Below the pieces are notes generated by a model that did no database searches, was not told the origin of the DNA, and saw only the letters and a program-made list of their open reading frames with translations. Shown here in pieces: positions 4,371 through 8,488 of a stretch of DNA of 8,488 nt. The stretch covers positions 1 through 8,488 of the forward strand of contig CAJTZW010000025.1 of the NCBI GenBank assembly GCA_910584305.1. The letters are read 5' to 3'. Within the stretch, counting starts at the first letter, position 1. Each line of letters begins with the position of its first letter. Source of the stretch: an uncultured Bacilli bacterium (GTDB taxonomy: Bacteria; Bacillota_I; Bacilli_A; RF39; UBA660). The position numbers and the translations under genes were made by a program.

Positions 4371-6692
4371 ATGTTTGGTAATTTTACAGAAGAGGCTAGA
4401 AAAGTTCTTGTACGCGCTAAAAAAGAGATGAATTTATTAAAGCATCCATATGTTGGTAGTGAACATTTATTACTTGCCATTTTATCTTATGATAATGAAG
4501 TTTCTCGAAAGCTGAAATCGTATCACTTGGATTATAAGAAGTTTCGTTCGGAAATTGTAGACGTTATTGGAGAGGGAAGTACTGAAAGTAATTGGTTTTT
4601 ATATACTCCGCTTTTGAGTCGGGTACTTAAAAATGCGATGCTTGATAGTAAAGAAAATAATAATGGAGAAGTTACTATTGAACATTTATTTTCTAGTTTG
4701 CTAGAAGAAGGAGAAGGTATTGCCATTCGTATCTTGCTTGGAATGGATATTAATATTGATGAATTGTATAGTGAATTTTCTTATCGGTTAGAGACTCCTA
4801 AAAAACGAAAAAAACATAAGAAATTACTTGTAGAGGAATTAGGAACGGATTTAACGAAATTGGCTTTGCAAAATGAGTTAGACCCAGTTATTGGTAGGGA
4901 AAAAGAAATTAAGAGGGTATTGGAAATTCTTTCCCGTCGTACAAAAAACAACCCAATTTTAATTGGCGAGGCAGGTGTTGGGAAAACAGCAATTGTAGAA
5001 GAACTTAGCCGATTGATTGCCATCGGAGAAGTTCCTTTGAATCTAAAGAATAAACGTATTATCAATTTGGATATGGCAACACTTGTTGCCGGAACAAAAT
5101 ATCGTGGAGAATTTGAAGATCGTATTCGAAAAATTTTAAAAGAAGTTGAGGAAAATGATGATATCATTCTATTTATAGATGAGATTCATACTTTAGTAGG
5201 AGCTGGTGGAGCGGAAGGTGCGATTGATGCATCCAATATTTTTAAACCAGCACTTGCTAGAGGGAAGGTTCGATGTATTGGAGCCACAACTACATTAGAG
5301 TATAAAAAATATATAGAAAAGGACGGGGCACTTGAAAGGCGTTTTCAAAAAGTGACTGTTGATATTCCAAATCATACAGTGGTAAAAGAGATTTTGATGC
5401 GACTTAAGGGTATTTATGAACAATATCATTTTGTAGAAATTGAAGAAGAGATTATTGATTTAATCATTTCTTTATCACAACGTTATATTTATGATCGAAA
5501 TGAACCAGATAAGGCGATTGATGTAATGGATGAAGTTTGTGCTCGAGTTAGTTTAAAGGAAAGTAAGGATATGAAAAAATACAATTTGTTACGGAATCAA
5601 TTACAAAGTACAATTAAACTTAAAAACGAGGCAATTATGAATCATCAGTTTGATGAAGCAGCTAACTATAAGGATAAAGAGAATGAACTTATGAATGATG
5701 TGAATACGTTAGAACTTAAGCTTTATTCTAAAGAGATTAAAAAGAAGGTTACCAAAGAGGATGTTTATGACGTTATTGCTTTAAAGACAAAGATTCCTGT
5801 ACAAGAGCTTATGACAGTTACCCCTGGGAAATTAGACGCTATTCGAAGTGAATTATCCACCAAAATTATAGGGCAACAGTCTGCAGTTGATACAGTTATC
5901 AATGTTATGAAAAAGATTACCTTTGGATTTCATGGGGGACCAAGGCCTTGCTCTTTAATGTTTATGGGGCCTAGTGGTGTTGGAAAAACAGAGTTAGCTA
6001 AATTATTTGGCAATCATTTAGTTGGGGAAGGGAATATTATTCGATTGGATATGAGTGAATATGCAGAGTCTAGTTCCATTTCTAAAATGATTGGTGCGAA
6101 TCCAGGGTATGTTGGGTATGAGGATCATCAAAATGTATTAGAGGAGGTTCGAAATAAGCCATATTCGCTTTTAATTTTAGATGAGATTGAGAAGGCTCAT
6201 CCTAGTATTATTCATTTGCTTTATCAAATTTTAGATGAGGGAAAGATAAAGGATTCTATAGGAAGAGAGATACGTTTTGATCATGTTACTATCGTTATGA
6301 CTTCTAATGTTGGATTTGATGATATTCATATTGGCTTTAATCCAAAGGAGGAGGCTGTCGCAATTGCTAAACTTAAAGAAAATTTTAGTTTGGCTTTTGT
6401 AAATCGAATTGATCATGTTGTGGTTTTTCATTCACTTACTAAGGATCATATGATGAAATTGATTTCACAAAAGATCAATTTGTTAATTCAAAAATATAAA
6501 CAAAAAATTACACTACAGATTCAGGAAGTGGTAAAAGAAGAAATCTGTGAACTATCGAATTATAAAGAATTTGGTGCTAGGAAATTAGATAAATTGATTC
6601 AAGATAAATTAGATGATGTAATTGTAGATGCGATACTTATGGGGCGTTCTAAACTTAAGATTTCATCGATTTCAAATTTAACAACTGTATAG
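4371..6692 (+). CDS. clpC: ClpC AAA+ unfoldase (ClpP-partner ATPase)
   Basis: A 773-residue cytoplasmic Hsp100 ATPase that unfolds substrates and feeds them to ClpP. The N-terminal Clp repeat domain covers about 1-140. AAA1 has Walker A GEAGVGKT (199-206), Walker B with D270-E271, the pore loop GTKYRG (241-246) and arginines R323-R324. A short UVR-like middle domain (about 403-450, QFDEAANYKDKENEL) marks ClpC rather than ClpB, whose middle domain is much longer. AAA2 has Walker A GPSGVGKT (533-540), Walker B with D604-E605, the pore loop GYVGYED (579-585) and sensor-2 GAR (735-737). IGF at 654-656 sits where the ClpP-docking loop is expected. It is somewhat shorter than typical ClpC (about 810 residues), with a trimmed C-terminus. 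The ribosome site lies in the purine run 4355-4367. The ctsR, mcsA and mcsB genes that often precede clpC are absent; terminators lie on both sides, so it is monocistronic. Confidence 0.95.
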   Translation: MFGNFTEEARKVLVRAKKEMNLLKHPYVGSEHLLLAILSYDNEVSRKLKSYHLDYKKFRSEIVDVIGEGSTESNWFLYTPLLSRVLKNAMLDSKENNNGEVTIEHLFSSLLEEGEGIAIRILLGMDINIDELYSEFSYRLETPKKRKKHKKLLVEELGTDLTKLALQNELDPVIGREKEIKRVLEILSRRTKNNPILIGEAGVGKTAIVEELSRLIAIGEVPLNLKNKRIINLDMATLVAGTKYRGEFEDRIRKILKEVEENDDIILFIDEIHTLVGAGGAEGAIDASNIFKPALARGKVRCIGATTTLEYKKYIEKDGALERRFQKVTVDIPNHTVVKEILMRLKGIYEQYHFVEIEEEIIDLIISLSQRYIYDRNEPDKAIDVMDEVCARVSLKESKDMKKYNLLRNQLQSTIKLKNEAIMNHQFDEAANYKDKENELMNDVNTLELKLYSKEIKKKVTKEDVYDVIALKTKIPVQELMTVTPGKLDAIRSELSTKIIGQQSAVDTVINVMKKITFGFHGGPRPCSLMFMGPSGVGKTELAKLFGNHLVGEGNIIRLDMSEYAESSSISKMIGANPGYVGYEDHQNVLEEVRNKPYSLLILDEIEKAHPSIIHLLYQILDEGKIKDSIGREIRFDHVTIVMTSNVGFDDIHIGFNPKEEAVAIAKLKENFSLAFVNRIDHVVVFHSLTKDHMMKLISQKINLLIQKYKQKITLQIQEVVKEEICELSNYKEFGARKLDKLIQDKLDDVIVDAILMGRSKLKISSISNLTTV

Positions 6693-6702
6693 TTGTTTTT
6701 TT
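6680..6702 (+). terminator. Intrinsic terminator overlapping the clpC stop codon
   Basis: AACAACT (6680-6686) pairs perfectly with AGTTGTT (6691-6697) around a GTAT loop and runs into seven T (6696-6702). The hairpin encodes the last residues (Thr-Thr-Val) and the stop codon of clpC, so the terminating ribosome covers it. That may link termination efficiency to translation. Confidence 0.8.
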
Positions 6703-6745
6703 ATACTTTTCTTTTTTTGGGGAAAGATATAAATGGTGATTTCTT

Positions 6746-8071
6746 ATGATACAAAATTATGAAATAAAATCTATCAATGGTGAAGAAATTTTGTGTTTAT
6801 ACCTAAATTATTCTTATGAATTTGGTGATTTTTTTAAGAGTTCTAATGTATTACATATTAAAGATAAAGTAAAACAATATTTGGCTTCTATGCGGATTAA
6901 GTTTAATGGTGGTAAAATTTTGTTTATTGTTGGTGGTCTTGGAATTGCCTCTCTTTTTTTGACGCCAGCTGATATGTCTGATATACATGCTTTACAGGCT
7001 ACCTATACATCAAATTCTATCATTGAGAGAATTATTGATACGGATAGTTCTTTTAATGATGCTTTGGTTAGTGTAGAGGAGGGAATTCAAAAGGAAGAAG
7101 ATATCGTAATTGATAATATAGAACATAATGAATCTAGTAGTGTTATAAGTACGCAGGAGGAGGTTTTTGAAGATGGGAGTGTAGGTGGAGTGAAAATAGA
7201 AGATTTAAATTCTATTTCAGATATTTCCACTCCCCAGATTGATTCTTCTTCCGTGACTACTGTTGAACAGCCTATTGCACAAGAAGATTTGATTACTGTT
7301 TATAGAGCCAATGGAAGTGTTCTTCAAATTCCTTTTGAGGAATATATTGTAGGTGTGGTTGCTGCTGAGATGCCTGCCTCTTTTCCTCTTGAAGCACTCA
7401 AGGCACAAGCTGTTGTTGCTCGTACATATGCGAAACAAAGATTGTCGAAAGGGCTAACTTTAACAGATTCTGTTAGTACACAAGTATATAAAGATGAGAG
7501 TCAGTTGCGTACTATGTGGGGAAGTAGTTATGATATATATTATAGTAAAATAAAAAGTGCGGTTACATCTACAGAAGGACTTTCCATTTATTATGGAGGT
7601 CAGTATATTGATGCTGTATATCATTCTACAAGTAATGGTTATACAGAGGATGCGAAATATGTTTGGGGGAATTTTATTCCTTACTTACAGTCTGTTTCCT
7701 CTCCTTGGGATATTTCTGCTTCTTCATATCTTCATGTAGATGAAAAGTCTGAACAGGTGTTATTAAATGTTCTTGGTTTTTCAATTTCTGAAGATACTTT
7801 GGTAGAGGTTATTTCTAGAGATCCTAGTGGACGTGTTTTACAGGTACAGATTGGAGATTCTTTATATGATGGAGTTACTTTGCGTACAATTTTAGGACTT
7901 CGTTCTGCAGATTTCGATTTAGAAGTCCAAAATGGTAATTTGGTTGTTACTACAAGAGGGTATGGTCATGGTGTAGGAATGAGTCAGTATGGTGCTGCAG
8001 GTATGGCTAGAGAAGGGTATTCTTTTATTGATATTTTAAAATATTACTATACGGGGGTTTCTATTTATTGA
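6746..8071 (+). CDS. spoIID: SpoIID-family lytic transglycosylase with a cytoplasmic N-terminal extension
   Basis: A 441-residue membrane-anchored wall enzyme. SpoIID cleaves denuded glycan strands and acts with SpoIIP and SpoIIM during engulfment of the forespore. The catalytic domain (about 181-441) starts with ITVYRANG and has the EEYIVGVVAAEMP motif whose E208 should be the catalytic acid, LKAQAVVARTYA (218-229), YHSTSNGYTE (292-301), and the closing GYGHGVGMSQYGA (405-417). The N-terminal half is unusual: about 56 residues with no signal peptide, then one membrane helix (about 57-73), then an acidic, Ser-rich, low-complexity linker (75-180). B. subtilis SpoIID has its anchor near the N-terminus. 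The only cysteine is C17, so the zinc-binding Cys pair of the clostridial enzyme is absent. The start fits GGTGA (6735-6739) 6 nt upstream; internal Met49 has no ribosome site. No clear sigma-E promoter is seen between the clpC terminator and the start. A general SpoIID/LytB-domain protein acting outside sporulation is possible. Confidence 0.85.
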   Translation: MIQNYEIKSINGEEILCLYLNYSYEFGDFFKSSNVLHIKDKVKQYLASMRIKFNGGKILFIVGGLGIASLFLTPADMSDIHALQATYTSNSIIERIIDTDSSFNDALVSVEEGIQKEEDIVIDNIEHNESSSVISTQEEVFEDGSVGGVKIEDLNSISDISTPQIDSSSVTTVEQPIAQEDLITVYRANGSVLQIPFEEYIVGVVAAEMPASFPLEALKAQAVVARTYAKQRLSKGLTLTDSVSTQVYKDESQLRTMWGSSYDIYYSKIKSAVTSTEGLSIYYGGQYIDAVYHSTSNGYTEDAKYVWGNFIPYLQSVSSPWDISASSYLHVDEKSEQVLLNVLGFSISEDTLVEVISRDPSGRVLQVQIGDSLYDGVTLRTILGLRSADFDLEVQNGNLVVTTRGYGHGVGMSQYGAAGMAREGYSFIDILKYYYTGVSIY

Positions 8072-8078
8072 GTACACA

Positions 8079-8087
8079 TGATATAAT
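8079..8087 (+). promoter_or_regulatory. Extended -10 promoter of the 119-residue protein gene
   Basis: TGATATAAT (8079-8087) is a perfect extended -10 element (TG, one base, TATAAT). No good -35 box is found at 16-18 bp, but extended -10 promoters do not need one. Transcription would start near 8094, giving a leader of about 17 nt that contains the GAGGTGAT ribosome site (8098-8105). It sits 8 bp after the spoIID stop. Confidence 0.55.
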
Positions 8088-8110
8088 AAAAATATTTGAG
8101 GTGATATACC

Positions 8111-8470
8111 ATGAATACAAAAATATTGATTCAAGATATAAATCGAAAAAGAGTTCCTTTTTGTGAATTAAAAAAATATCTTTCGATAGAGGATGATATA
8201 AAACTAGTGAATGTTTTAATTGATGTAGTAGAGATTGGTATACATTCTCTACGCTGTTCTATAATCCGAGAGAATTTTATGTATATCATATATTCCTTAC
8301 AATATTTAAAAATATTAGGGAAGAATAGTGAGGAGGCAAGAATTAAAATAACCCCTTATATAAAAGCTTGGTCGAGTACAATTGAAAGTATGCTTAAGGA
8401 GCGAAGGACAAAAAGGATAACACAGTATTCTTCTTTTTGTATAATAGGAAAGTCATACTCAAATTTTTGA
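8111..8470 (+). CDS. Unrecognised 119-residue, mostly helical protein
   Basis: I do not recognise a family. The protein is soluble-looking and basic toward its C-terminus (ERRTKR near 97-102), with amphipathic helices predicted over about 17-95, including DIKLVNVLIDVVEIGIHSLR and EARIKITPYIKAWSSTIESM. There is no signal peptide. Helix pairs of this type can be HEAT-like or dimerising segments, but this is only a fold impression. Translation is well supported by GAGGTGAT (8098-8105) before ATG 8111, and transcription by the extended -10 box at 8079-8087. The last 15 residues (SSFCIIGKSYSNF region) are less like the rest, so a frameshifted or degraded C-terminus is possible. It follows spoIID by 39 bp and may share its transcript as well as having its own promoter. 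Confidence 0.65.
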   Translation: MNTKILIQDINRKRVPFCELKKYLSIEDDIKLVNVLIDVVEIGIHSLRCSIIRENFMYIIYSLQYLKILGKNSEEARIKITPYIKAWSSTIESMLKERRTKRITQYSSFCIIGKSYSNF

Positions 8471-8477
8471 AAAACGA

Positions 8478-8483
8478 TTGACA
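8478..8483 (+). promoter_or_regulatory. Possible -35 box of a promoter continuing past the right edge
   Basis: A perfect TTGACA lies 7 bp after the stop of the last gene. Its -10 box would fall near 8501, outside the window, so the promoter cannot be confirmed. No terminator is visible between the stop codon and this box. Confidence 0.3.
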
Positions 8484-8488
8484 CAAAC

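Noticed and set aside
4781..5167. 128-codon open frame on the minus strand inside clpC
   Set aside because: It mirrors the highly conserved AAA1 coding sequence, has no ribosome site of note and a Ser/Phe-rich composition typical of an antisense shadow.
6703..6745. Sigma-E or sigma-F promoter before spoIID
   Set aside because: TATAAA at 6728-6733 and GGGGAAAG at 6719-6726 are suggestive alone, but no partner box lies at the correct spacing.
7557..7739. 60-codon plus-strand frame in another phase inside spoIID
   Set aside because: It overlaps conserved SpoIID sequence fully and has no supporting ribosome site; the hydrophobic look comes from frame-shifted AT-rich codons.

Overview
The window (about 8.5 kb, strongly AT-rich) looks like chromosome from a low-GC, spore-forming Firmicute of the class Bacilli, probably one of the uncultured host-associated lineages. 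Support comes from the gene set (ClpC, a SpoIID-family lytic transglycosylase, Cse60, a CwlO/PcsB-like M23 peptidase), Gram-positive style Shine-Dalgarno sites (AAGGGAG, GAGGTGAT) and the codon use. TGA ends several genes and Trp is written TGG, so this is the standard bacterial code rather than the mycoplasma code. Genus cannot be read from the sequence. Every complete gene is on the + strand.

Layout. Positions 1-19 are the first codons of a gene running off the left edge on the minus strand, with its own Shine-Dalgarno site and promoter. It is divergent from a gene at 236-1570 for a membrane-anchored surface protein: pilin-like N-terminus, a central FGE/C-type-lectin-like domain and a C-terminal carbohydrate-binding-like domain. 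The promoter of that gene has an 11-G homopolymer between a perfect -35 and a good -10 box, the classic layout of a slipped-strand phase-variable promoter. Its transcript should begin at a hairpin that holds the ribosome-binding site in its loop.

After a terminator and a 290-bp non-coding stretch come two closely spaced genes: a YgjP-like zinc metallohydrolase (1859-2494) and a secreted coiled-coil M23 endopeptidase (2503-3699), closed by a strong terminator at 3713-3745. Then follow a small cse60 gene (3768-3944), an unknown 98-residue membrane protein (3973-4269) and another terminator (4271-4297). clpC (4371-6692) stands alone, and its terminator overlaps its own stop codon. A spoIID-family gene (6746-8071) has an unusual cytoplasmic N-terminal extension. 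An extended -10 promoter then drives an unrecognised helical protein (8111-8470). A TTGACA box at the right edge suggests another promoter just beyond.

How the genes fit together: the common theme is the cell envelope and its remodelling. There are two peptidoglycan hydrolases (M23 and SpoIID), a sporulation small protein, a protein quality-control ATPase and a probably switchable surface adhesin. The genes are mostly separate transcription units, so the link is thematic and not one operon. The feature most worth pursuing is the poly-G promoter of the surface protein. I see no defence system, mobile element, CRISPR array, tRNA or rRNA.
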